Below, piece by piece: positions 20,107 to 30,639 of a DNA stretch of 64,000 nt. The DNA comes from Microcebus murinus (Eukaryota; Chordata; Mammalia; Primates; Cheirogaleidae): NCBI RefSeq assembly GCF_040939455.1, contig NC_134112.1, positions 18,874,501 to 18,938,500 of the forward strand, written 5' to 3'. A program made the translations under genes and the position numbers. Position 1 is the stretch's first letter. Each line of letters opens with the position of its first letter. A model generated the notes under the pieces. The model did no database searches and was not told the origin of the DNA. It saw nothing but the letters and a program-made list of their open reading frames with translations.

Positions 20107-20857
20107 TAACAGCCTGAGCAAGAGTCAGACTCTGTCTCTACAAAAAATAGAAAAATCAGCCAGGCACAGCGTTATGTGCTCAGCTACTCTGGGGGCCGAG
20201 GCAGGAGGATCTCTTGAGCCCAGGATTTTGAGGCTGCAGTGAGCTATGATGTATTCTAGCCTTGGGCTATGGAGCATGGTCCTGGACATGTATTTTTATA
20301 AACCAGATAATTTATTGTTATCCTGGAATTTGGACTAGGTTTGTTTCATTTGTTGGCTTAGTTTTCAGTCAAAAAGGAAATGACTGTCTTCCCTATGTCT
20401 GGGTCTTAATTTCAAGTGCAGGTTCTGGAGAGCAGACAGAGTTCTGTCAGGGTAGGAGAGCAGTCTAGAAACACCACTGCATACATCGAATCAGCTTTGG
20501 GCCTGGAGCTGGAATCAGGGTTCTGCTCTGATCTTCGGGATGCGTAACTCAGAGCCAGTGCTAAAACGAGAAAGCCCTCCGCAGGCCCGCCGCCGATACC
20601 CAGAGAAACACTGAGCAGGGTGCTGGTGTAACCGGATTTAATGCCATATAATCACGAGTCCATCTGGTTGATTTCTAATGTAACTCACTGGTGTTTTATA
20701 CTGTAATGAATGCAAGTGTGACCTTTCAGATTGCATATCTCAAAAGTAACACTGCCTAATGTTTTATAATAAAATATATTATGTGTGTTTTGATTGGTGA
20801 ATATAGTACAGATTACATTTAATAAAATATATTATGTGTGTTTTGAAAAAAAAAAAG
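20107..20857 (+). mobile_element. Polyadenylated chimeric retrocopy (Alu piece plus unknown 3' end)
   Basis: This segment sits inside one MLT1 LTR. It opens with a 5'-truncated Alu (CAGCCTGAGCAAGAGTCAGA, through the right arm 'CAGTGAGCTATGATGTATTC', to about 20280), continues with about 560 bp of sequence I do not recognise, and ends in AATAAA signals and an A11 tail near 20847-20857. It looks like reverse-transcribed RNA: either an Alu transcript that read through to a downstream polyadenylation site, or a truncated mRNA whose 3' UTR contains an Alu. No clear target-site duplication is visible. The source gene is unknown. Confidence 0.7.
20769..20845 (+). repeat. Duplicated polyadenylation module
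   Basis: The block AATAAAATATATTATGTGTG followed by TTTTG occurs twice, ending near 20794 and 20845, separated by about 27 bases. The second copy leads straight into the A11 tail, so the end of the presumed source transcript carried two copies of its polyadenylation signal region. Confidence 0.85.
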
Positions 20858-20886
20858 ATGTGGACATATTTTGGAGATCTACCACA
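20858..20886 (-). mobile_element. MLT1 LTR, terminal segment
   Basis: 'GATGTGGACATATTTTGG' and 'CTACCACA' match the remaining end of the antisense MLT1 (consensus GACGTGGACATCTTTGG ... CCTACCACA). Together with 19675-20106 it rebuilds one LTR. Confidence 0.8.
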
Positions 20887-22678
20887 AAACAATGACACTC
20901 CTTATTCTACCTGTAAGTGAGGGACTGGCCGTTTTCCCTCTTGCTAACTGCCCTGAGATTGCTCTGCTGTGAGAGTGTCTATGCCACTTATTAATTTTTA
21001 ATTTCTGCTTTTACTGCTTAGCATATCCCTCTGTAAGCCTGTTTATGTTTATTTCTTGTTGCTGTGGCTGTGCATTTCTCAACCACTAAACTGATAGTGG
21101 TTGAGAAATCAGGCAAACTTTTTGGTTGCATGACTATAATAAATGAAAATAGATCCTTAAATGTAGGTCTCAAAGACATACCTGTCAGCTAAGAGGTACA
21201 TTTTTGTGCATGTTCAACCTGCTTGACATGGAACATATTCAGATGGAGAGCAGTAAAATTCCTGAGCTACTACTGTATTAAGGGATGTTTAAAGCTATGC
21301 AAAATGGGCATCAAGACATTTTTCCCAATCAGAAAAATCTTTCATTATTTGATACTCAAATTGGAAGATAACTTTTCCTTTCCAAATGAGCAGTATGTGG
21401 GCAAAGATGTGGGGTCAGGGAAAGAAGAGACCATACTCAGAAAACAAATGATAAGGGATGTATTCAGAGGCATGAAGCATAAACACGAATATTGTAACAG
21501 TCTAAGCGATAAGCTCTTTGATATGATGAATTTCCATTCTTGGGGGGGAAAACAAGATGTAACAGTTTACCATGTAAAAGAAAAATACCCTTCTCTGAAA
21601 GTGTCAGTTTCTAGAAAAGAGATTCTCTTTTCTTAGTTTACTCTGTGTGAATGTTTCCCCTAGTTCCTTGCTGAAATATAATGTGATAAAAATATAGGTT
21701 TTTTTTTAGATAGTATATAAACTACTGAACAGTATAAATTTTTGAATTTGAAAGATTTGAATACTAAAAGAATCTATAATTATATAGTATTCATAAGTTG
21801 GTACCAAAAGCACATTAAATATTAGTCAACCATTTGCATTATGTACATATAAATAAGCTGGATTAAGGATGTGGTTTTAGGCAACAAATATTTAGTAAAT
21901 ATTTAGTAAACTTTACAAAGTCTCCACTAAGTGATGTTTTCAGCTTTTTGCGTAGAAAGACACATGAATTTGTAGATCCAACCTCACTCCTGAAGTTGGG
22001 GCTCTGGTGCCTTTACAAGCTCTGCTGTCTTCCTGGGCTACATCTCTACCTCGGTGCAACATGTTACACTTGGACCTTGTGGTGACTCTGGTTTATCTAG
22101 AGCCTTTTGCACTGTCTTCCCTGCTTACAGATCTTCATAGCTGAAGTTCCTGGAATGGAATCTAAGCATCATGGCATTCAACATATTTATTTCTAAAACG
22201 CAGGAGTTGAAACTGGCTTACAAAGTAGACTTCAGTTCTCCACTTTTTAGCCATTATTTGAATTTGTATATTTACTTTTTCATTTTTAACCAACAGGTTG
22301 AAAAGGTATATTTCTCCCTAGCTGCTGGTGCATTCTGACTGTTGGTTCTGACAGGCAGCTGCTCTGAAAGGCAGCCGACACTTGGTCTTTTCAACCACTT
22401 GGATCCTTCTCCAGGATGGAGGTGACGAAAGTCCCTGCTCAGCTGACTATTAAAGAACCAAAACATAGAATGGTCATGTGGGCTGAGGAAAGGAGGTAGG
22501 AAGGCTGAGTGGACTTGGAGACTCAGGGGCTGAGAACTAGTTTTGCCCAGGAGCTCATGCCTCCAGGCCTCCACAGTGCCTTACCTCCTGCCCACCCAAG
22601 GTCATTAGCCACAGAAAACTCCGGGTTCTGCTTTTGGACTTGGAAGTGTAGCAGCTGCTGGAAGGATGCCCAGTAGCT
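20887..22678. other. Unassigned sequence with one 137-codon open frame
   Basis: No gene is supported. The longest open frame, 21223-21636 on +, has no domain, signal peptide or membrane segment I recognise and no flanking splice or promoter signals. It begins in moderately AT-rich DNA where a chance frame of this size is plausible. TATTTAGTAAA is repeated in tandem at 21888-21910. Confidence 0.4.
21074..21109. repeat. Perfect 15 bp inverted repeat with 6 base loop
   Basis: ATTTCTCAACCACTA at 21074-21088 and its exact reverse complement at 21095-21109 flank the loop AACTGA. In RNA it would form a strong hairpin. I see no T-run or downstream element that would make it a known terminator or small RNA. 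Confidence 0.95.
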
Positions 22679-22880
22679 TAGTCAAAGACAAGTTGAAAGT
22701 TTTATTTTGGCCATGTTAATTTAAGATGCCTAATAACATCCAAATAGAGATTTAGAGTTGGTGGGTGAATATACATGTTAGGAACTCAGAAAATAGGTGG
22801 AAATAAAAGTTTGAGAGTCATAGGTTTATGTGAGACTTAAAACCATGAGACTGATTCAGGTGATCTAGAAAATGAATTTT
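22679..22880 (-). mobile_element. L2 LINE fragment
   Basis: 'TTGGCCATGTTAATTTAAGATGCC', 'ACATCCAAATAGAGATTTAGAG', 'TTGAGAGTCATAGG' and 'AAAACCATGAGACTGATTCAGGTGATCTAG' follow antisense L2 ORF2 in order. The frame is destroyed. Confidence 0.75.
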
Positions 22881-23737
22881 GACAGAGGAGAAAGATGGCT
22901 TAGGACTGGACCATGTGCCCTCTTCTATCTATACTCATCCTATAGACTATTTACAAGTGCCTACATATTTTGTAACCTTTAAAAGCTGACTAAAGAAGGA
23001 GGAGGCAGGAAAAGAAGAACGAGAAAAAAAATCTCCATACTTTTTTTTCCCACATGTCATTTAATTTTTTTAAAAAAATGCTTTATTTACTTATTTCCTT
23101 CCATTTTCATTTAGTATACTTCATTTATGGCTTAAATTTTCCTAATTTCCAGCTTTTGTCATATCTCATAGGTATTTTTTTCTAGCATCTTTTAAATATT
23201 TTTTTACTAGCAATTAGGTAATTAGCATCTGATGTTTCTCTATCAATAGGAAATCAAGTCCTCTTGTCTCCCTTTTCCAGATGGTGATTGAGAATAATAT
23301 CCATTGATACCCACTATGCAAGGTGCAAATTGTAACCCGTGTCTATGTTTTATCTTTTCCCTTCTCTTAGTCATTTAATTAAGATAATAATATGGAATTT
23401 TATATCCAGATTTCCATTATTAATATTCATATTAGTTATGGTTATTACTTTTCAAAAATTATTTTCACATTTTACCAGCCTGCATACTATATTAAAGTTG
23501 TTAAAAAGAGAATATGGCTACTGTGGGACCTTGGTCCAGACTGTGGTAGTAGAACAGGGAATGCATGCTAATTTCTTTTTTTTTTTTTTTTTGGCCCATT
23601 TGTTTGCCTTAAAATATTCTTTAATTAAAAAAGAATCAAGCCTTATTTTGAAGAAGGGAAATTATTTTAATTTATTTTGAAATAAATCAAACCATGTTTC
23701 TTCTTATGGGGCAAAACATCTTAACAATAATTATTGG
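22881..23737. other. Unassigned AT-rich sequence
   Basis: T-rich tracts at 23041-23048 and 23575-23592. No gene or confidently named repeat is visible. The open frame at 23339-23680 is low-complexity and hydrophobic by base composition. Confidence 0.4.
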
Positions 23738-23742
23738 AACAT

Positions 23743-24096
23743 TGGTATGGTTTGAATATCCCCTCCAAAACTCATGTTGAAATTTAATCATCATTGTAGG
23801 GTATTAAGAGGTGGGACTTTAAAGAGGTGAGTAAGTCACGAGGGCTCTGCCTTTATCAAAGGATTAATGCCATTATCACAGGAGTCATGGGCATGCAGCC
23901 TCCTTTTTCTCTCTTTCTCATGTACTCACTGCCACCTCTCACCCTTCTGCCATGGGACAACCCTTGCCAGATGCTGGCACCATGCTGTTGAACTTAGTAG
24001 TCTCTAGAGCCATTAGCCAAAGAAAGTTCTGTATTTTTTTAATAAATTACCCAGTTGGTGGTATTCTATTTTAGCAGTAGAAAACAGACTAAGACA
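23743..24096 (+). mobile_element. Solo MLT1/MST LTR with perfect 5 bp duplication
   Basis: Begins TGGTATGGTTTGAATATCCC and ends GAAAACAGACTAAGACA. Typical MaLR blocks lie between: 'ATTAAGAGGTGGGACTTTAAAGAGGTGA', 'AGGGCTCTGCC', 'GATTAATGCCATTATC' and 'AATAAATTACCCAGT'. AACAT at 23738-23742 and 24097-24101 is an exact target-site duplication. It is a solo LTR with no internal region. Confidence 0.95.
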
Positions 24097-24101
24097 AACA
24101 T

Positions 24102-25367
24102 TAAGTCTAGGTTTAAGTAATTTTATTATTTTGTATCACATCTTCACTTTCCCTGAGTTAATTGTTTTATTTATGTGTGTTTCTCAGATGACTAAATTAT
24201 CTCACTGGGTAGCATTTCATGAAGTCCTTGCATACTTGAGAATGCAAGAATGAATCTTAATGATCTCATGCATAAATTATAGCTTGGCTGAGTATAGAAT
24301 TTTTTGCCTTCAAAAGGTTTGCAAACCTTTCCTTCAAAATCTCATCAAAAAGTTTCATTTACATTTACACATTCAGTGCAAAAAAGAAATTTTGTTCTAT
24401 CCTGAAAGTTTTTTTTTCTCTGTAGGTAGTTTTTATTTTCTGTTAAAAAGGAGTTTTTCCCTTTTATTATTGATATCATCTGATTTTTGGCATCCTTTTC
24501 CTGATAAAGATTTAATTTTTTTTCAACTCAAGCAACTTTTATTCAATTATGTTATTTTGCTTCTCTTTGTGCTGACTTTTATCCTACAACACGACCTATA
24601 TCATGTATGTGTAGTCTTCTGTATCATTTTTCATAATCTCTTGTCATTTTGGTTATCATTGTATTCCTATCTTTTTCCTCTGAGTTTTTGTCATCTTCTC
24701 AATTTCTTTCATTAACCAATTTGCAAGTTACTACTTCCATAGTGTTTTTTAAAAAATTGGCAATGAGGTTTTTTTTACCTGAAACAATGTTTTCCTGATA
24801 TTGAATATTTCTTTTCTAACATCTTGTTCCTACAATGTCATCTTGAATCTCATTAAAAATATTAACTACAAACGTTGACATTTATCACAGTTCCTTACCT
24901 TTATTTCTTTTCTTTTCAACTGCTGAATTTTTTCATCTGGTGATTTTTGTTTATTCTTACATAGAAGAGAGGCGAGGAAATATCACAGCCATGCTAAAAA
25001 TCATCTCTGTGTTATATACAACCTACACATCCCTGACCCAGACTCCCCTATCCACACCTCCTATCCTTAAGGACAGGACAGCATCCAGGCTGAGTATACC
25101 TTTGGAGTGGGATCCACAGCCTTCAACCTGGTATGCTTCTTGAATCAAGGTCAATTTCTTTCATTCCTATACCCAACTCTCACATATAATCCACACCCTT
25201 TATCTTAGAATTCTGGTAGGGATTTGCATCCACTTATTTCTCAGATGTGTTTTCTCTTTGTATATGGTAAAATGTAAGGATTTACCATTCTCTTATTTCA
25301 ATTACCTACTCTCTGGCCTTTTCAAAATCCGAATAGCACTCCATCCAGGACCCAGGGATCTTGATTA
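24102..25367. other. Unassigned AT-rich sequence
   Basis: No gene is seen. The open frame at 24260-24715 on + (151 codons) is dominated by F, L, S and I codons from T-rich DNA and contains no recognisable domain. I could not assign a repeat family. Confidence 0.4.
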
Positions 25368-25369
25368 TA

Positions 25370-25490
25370 CAGGGTGTCCCCAAAGTCTGCATACAAAGGA
25401 ACAATTTTATGATGAATATTTTGTAAATAAAGGTACTTTTAGCTACAGTTTCCTATTTTCCCTATGCATGGTGAATTTGGGGACACCCTG
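25370..25490. mobile_element. 121 bp mariner-type MITE
   Basis: CAGGGTGTCCCCAAA at the left end is matched perfectly by its reverse complement TTTGGGGACACCCTG at the right end (15 bp terminal inverted repeats). TA precedes it at 25368-25369 and CA follows it at 25491-25492, consistent with a TA target duplication and one mutation. The interior is AT-rich and non-coding. Confidence 0.88.
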
Positions 25491-25492
25491 CA

Positions 25493-26555
25493 TTTTCTTG
25501 ATCACTTCAATGAACGTGATTCAAGAGAAAAGAACAATAAGGGTGACCAAATTATCATTCTAAATGAAATCCATAGGGCTGCTTGTACTAGAGTGCCCTG
25601 ATAATAAGTTAGATATCTCAGAAAATTATAAACCCTCTCTTACCAAACACCATCATGCACAGGCTGTCTTCCCAGGATTCTATATAGAGGTTATCTATAC
25701 TGAATAAGCTTCTAAGATTGCATGACTCTATCTCATTTTATTACCTTCCTTGTGTCCTCAAAGTTTTATTTTTGTGGCCCTCCATATGTGTTCGTCCATC
25801 AGCTTCCTGCTACCAATCTGATGACAACTAAAATAAGAATTATATTTTCTTGCTGACGTCCAAGCTGCTGAGAAAAGATACCAATCAGTCTTCTGCATGT
25901 ACCCTTGTTTTATAATTAGTTTAGGGTTATGTATCATCATTATGTTATTGCTCACTGACTATCTCCTTAATTGCTGTCACTATTATCCAGTAGACCATCC
26001 TCGGTGTGGTTTAAGTTCTATTTGACATTTTTGTCTGCTGTTGAATCATCCTATTATAAGTATCTGGAAATCTCATCCTTCATCCGGAGCTACCACTTTC
26101 TCTCAAACCTAACTCATCAAGGTCTTTTAAGCAAAATCATTTCACTTTCTATTTTCTTCTCTCCCTTAAGGAAGTTATGAGTCAGACAAACTTGAACTTA
26201 GAGAAAGAGGTCGGCAGGAGCGCATGCCTTTTATCTCCCAGAGAGAATGAGCTGTAGAGGCAGGGGAAGGAAGGGACAAGGTGGGGAGGGAGAAGGATCA
26301 AGCTGATGGATTTCCAGTATGTGAGACTGGGTTCTTGTGCTCAACATCATCATTTAATTAGACATATTGAAGATTTTCAGGTGGTCAGACTTCCCCACAA
26401 TCAAAATACATGTAAAAGAATCTTCCAAAACCAAATGAAAATGTTGTTTTGGAAAAAAGTGTGTTTGGTTTATCTGCATTGCTGTACCCTGATAAAAACA
26501 CTGCTAGATTTGTTGAGTTTGTACACAGAGAGAGTTGCAAGCATAAAAGGAAACT
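25493..26555. other. Unassigned non-coding sequence
   Basis: No gene is visible. A purine-rich patch lies at 26209-26300. Short open frames show no known domain. Confidence 0.4.
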
Positions 26556-26745
26556 GATGGTCACTGAATGCCTTCCACATGCCAGACATTTAACATGCCC
26601 TCTTCCTTGATCATTTTCAACCCAACAAATCTGCACAATTTGCAGATGAGGCCCAGAAGGGTTAAGTAATTTGTTCCAAGGTCACAAAGCTAGTAAGTGC
26701 CAGAACCAAGGTTTGAATTTTAATATCCCAATTTTGTGAGCCAGT
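26556..26745 (+). repeat. MIR SINE
   Basis: 'TGAATGCCTTCCACATGCCAGACAT', 'TTGCAGATGAGGCCCAGAAGGGTTAAGTAA', 'AAGGTCACAAAGCTAGTAAGTG' and 'GAACCAAGGTTTGAATTTTAATA' match MIR in order. Confidence 0.85.
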
Positions 26746-26784
26746 ATCATTTTCTCTCATACTTGCTTCATCACATTAGTGCTA

Positions 26785-26965
26785 AGATCAGCAAATTATG
26801 ACACACAGGCCAAATCTGGTCTGGTACCTGTTGTTGTAAACACATCTGAACTCGTGCATTTGCATACACATTTGCATATTGTCTGTGGCTGCTTTTGTGC
26901 TCCAAAGGCAGAGTGAGTAGTTGTGACAGAGACTACACGACCCACAAAGTCTCAAAGTTTGCCAA
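26785..26965 (+). mobile_element. hAT-Charlie-type DNA transposon fragment
   Basis: 'GATCAGCAAATTATGACACACAGGCCAAATCTGG', 'TTGCATATTGTCTGTGGCTGCTTTTG' and 'GTTGTGACAGAGACTACACGACCCACAAAG' follow a common mammalian hAT MITE whose consensus begins CAGCGGTCAGCAAACT. The exact family name is uncertain. Confidence 0.75.
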
Positions 26966-26993
26966 TCTCGGCATTACTGCACTGTAGCATGGT

Positions 26994-27130
26994 CCAGTGC
27001 TTCTCAAACTTTAATTTGCATCTAAAACACTTGGAGATCTTGTTACAGTTCAGATTCTGATTTTGGTCTGAGGTGGGGCCTGACATTCTGATGTCCATGT
27101 TATTGCTCGATGGACCATACTTTGAATAGA
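26994..27130 (+). mobile_element. MER5A (hAT-Charlie MITE)
   Basis: 'CCAGTGCTTCTCAAACTTTAATTTGCATC', 'GAGATCTTGTTACAG', 'GAGGTGGGGCCTGACATTCTGATG' and 'GGACCATACTTTGAATAG' trace MER5A end to end, with decayed terminal repeats. Confidence 0.85.
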
Positions 27131-27248
27131 AATGATGCAGTCAGCAACAGAACAACCTGAACATGGCTATCCACTTTTCTCTGAGATTTCCTGGGCTGAG
27201 AGCAGAAAGATACCACGTCTAGTCCCCTCCCAGGTGAAGCAGGTATCA

Positions 27249-27294
27249 ATTAACTGAGTTTGGCTTCATTCATTAACTGAGTTTGGCTTCATTC
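27249..27294 (+). repeat. Perfect 23 bp tandem duplication
   Basis: ATTAACTGAGTTTGGCTTCA plus TTC occurs twice head to tail at 27249-27271 and 27272-27294 without a mismatch, so the duplication is recent. Confidence 0.95.
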
Positions 27295-27419
27295 AGAGAA
27301 GAATTACAGTTAGCAGAAAAGAAGGCTAGGGCTGGCCCCTCCACTGATCAGCCATATGATCTCGAGAAAACCAATGCAGCCCCAGGTGTCCTCTGGCTCA
27401 CTGCAGATGCAAACCTTCC

Positions 27420-27800
27420 AGGTATACACCTGTGGTTCCCCATACTGGCTGTTTATCAAGATTCCCTGGAAAGCTTTGAAACATTCCAGTGTTCACTCTC
27501 AGAAAACCCAATGTAGTTGGTCTAAGGCAATGATTCTCATTCTTGGCTTTACATGGAAACCTTTTCAAAAATTCTAATGCCTAGGCCACACCCACACTAA
27601 ATATAAGATGTCAGAATCTCTGAGGGTGGGAGCCAGACATCAGTGTTTTAAAAATCATCCCAAGTGATTCCAATGTACAGCCAAGGTTTGGGAATTACTA
27701 ATCTACGGTAAAAGCCAAACATTCAAGATTGTGGTTGTTCTTATTTGATTTCAAGATGATTCTAATGTGCAAAAAGGCTTGAGTACCACTGATCCATACC
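27420..27800 (+). mobile_element. MER5-like hAT MITE remnants (two or three)
   Basis: 'CTGTGGTTCCCCATACTGGC' near 27430, 'AATGATTCTCATTCTTGGC' near 27529 with 'CTAATGCCTAGGCCACACCC' and 'TTTGGGAATTACTAATC', and 'CTTGAGTACCACTGATCC' near 27778 are start-like and end-like pieces of MER5/MER3-type elements. The individual boundaries are blurred. Confidence 0.6.
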
Positions 27801-27844
27801 CTCATGTGGTATTGTAAGGAGCAGGAGAAATTATGCAGTGATCA

Positions 27845-28617
27845 GAGTGAACATCTCACTAATGAGACAAACCAGCATCCTGTGTTTCTCATCGTGCTGC
27901 CTGAGAAGGACACAATATCACTTCTGTGATATTCCCGGCAGAAAGGCATGGCCTGAATGCAATCATGAGGAAACATCAGGTAAACTCAAATTGAGAGGCA
28001 TTACAAAAATGTACAATGTACTGTGCTTTCTGAAAATGTCAATGTCATTTTTGAAAGATGAAGAAAGATGGAAGAACAATTCTGGATTAAAGGAGACTAA
28101 AAAGGTATGGCAACTAAAAGCAGCATATGAAATATGACCAAGAAAAAAATGTTATTAATATAAAGAACATCATTAGAAAAATTGGCCAAATTTGAATGTG
28201 GACTGTGGATTAGATGATAGCATGGTATCAATGTTAAATTTCTTGGTATTGATAACTGCACTAAAATCATATAAGAGAATATTCTGCTATTAGGAAATAC
28301 AGAAGTGCAGGAGTAAATATGCACAATGCTTGCCACTCACTCTCAGATGGTTCGGGAAAAATCATATGCACATGTACATAGAAGGGAGATTACATAAGAG
28401 GTAACAATATAGCAAATGTGGTAAACTTAACAAGTGGTGAACCCGGAGGAAAGGTGTATGAGAGTTCTTTACATATTCTTGCTTCTTGCAACCAAATCAT
28501 GGTAAAGTGAATATGAGAGTATATTGCATTATTTTTGAAACTTTTCTGTAAGTTTGAAATTATTTCAGAAACAAATGTTTAAAAATCCAAAATTAAGACT
28601 TACAAAAAAAAAAAAAG
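27845..28617 (+). mobile_element. L1M 3' UTR with poly(A)
   Basis: The course 'GGACTGTGGATTAGATGATAGCATGGTATCAATGTTAAATTTCTTGGT', 'GGTGTATGAGAGTTCTTTACATATTCTTGC', 'CTTTTCTGTAAGTTTGAAATTATTTCA' and an A13 run at 28604-28616 follows the 3' UTR of L1MB-L1ME elements. The 5' limit is approximate. Non-coding. Confidence 0.75.
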
Positions 28618-29565
28618 AAACTGATTAGAAATAGTCTAGGTGGATGGTAATTAACTACACAAGTATAAAGCACAGCCACAAGAGAAGAGAGTGATCTGTG
28701 ACCACAGAGGCTGCTCAAAGTGCCTTTCTGGGTTCGACATCTGGTTTACCATGGTTGGGTTTATGTGAAGGGCCCTGGACAGCTTCTCCCATGCCACCCA
28801 GGCATGGATGTGCAGCTGCAGAGGACAATGTCCCAATACCATGGGGACAGACTAAGTGGCATCCTCTCAGCCCAGCACAGACTCAGGAAGCAGGAGCGGG
28901 GGTGCAGTACCACCTCCCGCGGAAGGAAGAACTGCCCTTGTTCACTCCAAGTCTGCTACTTTCTGAAGAGCATCACTCATACCCCCTTTCTTCTTCCTTC
29001 CTGAGTTCAGGTGAGGGGGGTGCCTGGATGAATGCCATGTGCAGAGCAGTCAAAGTGTCATTGCTGGGATTCCTCACACGAAAGTGAAGGGAAGGACACG
29101 CAGAAGAATTGGAGAGCTTCACGTGGCTTCTTCACCTTTGTAGCCCCTGGAATGCAAATTTAAATCATGTAACTAATAAAGCAACTCATACCTGAGCTCC
29201 TTCATGCAGTCCTCATTTTATCATTCTGGCTTTGAGGCAATTGTTTCAGATGTTGTGACTGTTCACGGAGTCTGAGAACTTCTTGCTTCTTCATCTCCCC
29301 ATTTGTCTTGCTGATTTGGTCACAATGTGAACCAGGCTTGCCAATGCTTCTGCAGCTGACTGGAGATGGGGCCTTCAGCTCCTGCCAATCCATCTCTGAC
29401 TGTGGACAGTGTCTGGATACCCAACTGTTAATCCCATCAGTTTCTGGCCTGGAAACGTCACCCTGCTTTGAATCTTGCTCCTCAGCCTTTTCCCAAGTTT
29501 TTCATTTTCGTCTCCTTGCTTTGTCTTTGACTTTCAGCTCCACACTAACTCCTTAGAAACGGACA
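28618..29565. other. Unassigned sequence, moderately GC-rich
   Basis: Overlapping open frames (28698-29087, 28720-29004) lack any domain. An AATAAAG near 29175 follows non-repetitive sequence but no upstream exon is recognisable. No repeat could be named. Confidence 0.4.
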
Positions 29566-29569
29566 AGTG

Positions 29570-29715
29570 TTGGAATTTCCTCTAGTCATATTCAGAGGAA
29601 GAAAATGAAGTACAGAGTGATTAAGTGCTTTATTAAAGTCGCACAACTGGTAAGTGAAGGAGCCAGGATTGAACTCGTCCCTGGCTGACTCCAGGTTTAC
29701 GACCTTTCTACTGTT
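29570..29715 (+). repeat. MIR SINE
   Basis: 'TCAGAGGAAGAAAATGAAGTACAGAGTGATTAAGTGC', 'GTCGCACAACTGGTAAGTGAAGGAGCCAGGATTGAACTC' and 'TGGCTGACTCCAGG' match the MIR core and 3' half. Confidence 0.85.
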
Positions 29716-30464
29716 ATTCTTTTTAGAAATTCCCCCTTCCACTTGCATTCAGAGGGATAATGTCCAAGAAATGTAACCAATGGCTTCTCTTCTAATTCAC
29801 AAATTAGGGATCTAGAGCTGGGCTCTGTTTGATGGAGTTACTAAGCCTTGATGAAAGCTGCCAGGAGTGAGGTGAGGGTTGGGTGTGTTTTCTTCCTTTT
29901 ACTGAAGATGATTATTCCTTTGAGGTAAATAGAAAAGGTAGAGGTGTGGTTCCAATGAAAATATAATTTCCCTATCAATGCAGTATGAGATTCATTTGAA
30001 AAGGGAGCCCCATAAAAGATAGTCATGAAATGTTTAAGCAAGGTCTATTCTTCCAGTAGATTCTGCTTTTTTCGTGTCTGGACACTGGCTTTGCTTGAAA
30101 GTAATTTACCTGCAGAGATAGACAGAGACAGCTGAGTGCAGCCTGCTGCTTTCAAAGTAATCCTTGCTCTGGCTGCCAGAAAGCTCTTTTCTAGCTTATT
30201 TCATTTCAGTGCCTGACTTCGGTTTCCCAGTGTGAATGCTGAATGAAGCTTTGAAAAACCTGTGCTAGCCAAGCTCATCCTTGCTTTCAAAGGCTGAACC
30301 TGCTCTTCCACAGATGGTCCCCTCCCTGCCACCCACAGCAAATCCCCGTGGCCACAACGGGTCTGAACTCTCACCCTCTGATTCCTCCTTGCGATGCCTT
30401 TCTCATCTGCTTTCATCTGAGATTGCCCACTCCCTTGAGAAGTGGTCACTCCTCTGAACTAGTC
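29716..30464. other. Unassigned non-coding sequence
   Basis: No gene or named repeat could be supported. Confidence 0.35.
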
Positions 30465-30600
30465 TCTTGCAGATAAAGATATGAAAGCCCAAGGACAGGA
30501 CGGACCTGCTTGAGGACAGACAGCCAGTAAGTAGGTGACAGTGCTGGAACTAGAAGCTCAGGTCTTGACTCCCTGACCGTACCTCTTTCCACTCCACCAT
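30465..30600 (+). repeat. MIR SINE
   Basis: 'GATAAAGATATGAAAGCCCAAGGACAGGA', 'GACAGACAGCCAGTAAGTAGGTGACAGTGCTGGAACTAGAAGC' and 'CTCAGGTCTTGACTCCCTGACC' fit the MIR core. Confidence 0.7.
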
Positions 30601-30639
30601 GCCTTTGAGCCCGACGGTTTCAAAGGACAGGCAGCCTGC

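Noticed and set aside
24260..24715. 151-codon + strand frame, hydrophobic
   Set aside because: It is made of T-rich codons (F, L, S, I) in AT-rich DNA. The apparent membrane character is a composition effect.
28698..29087. 129-codon + strand frame
   Set aside because: No recognised domain, and it overlaps another open frame. There are no splice sites or conservation evidence to support it.
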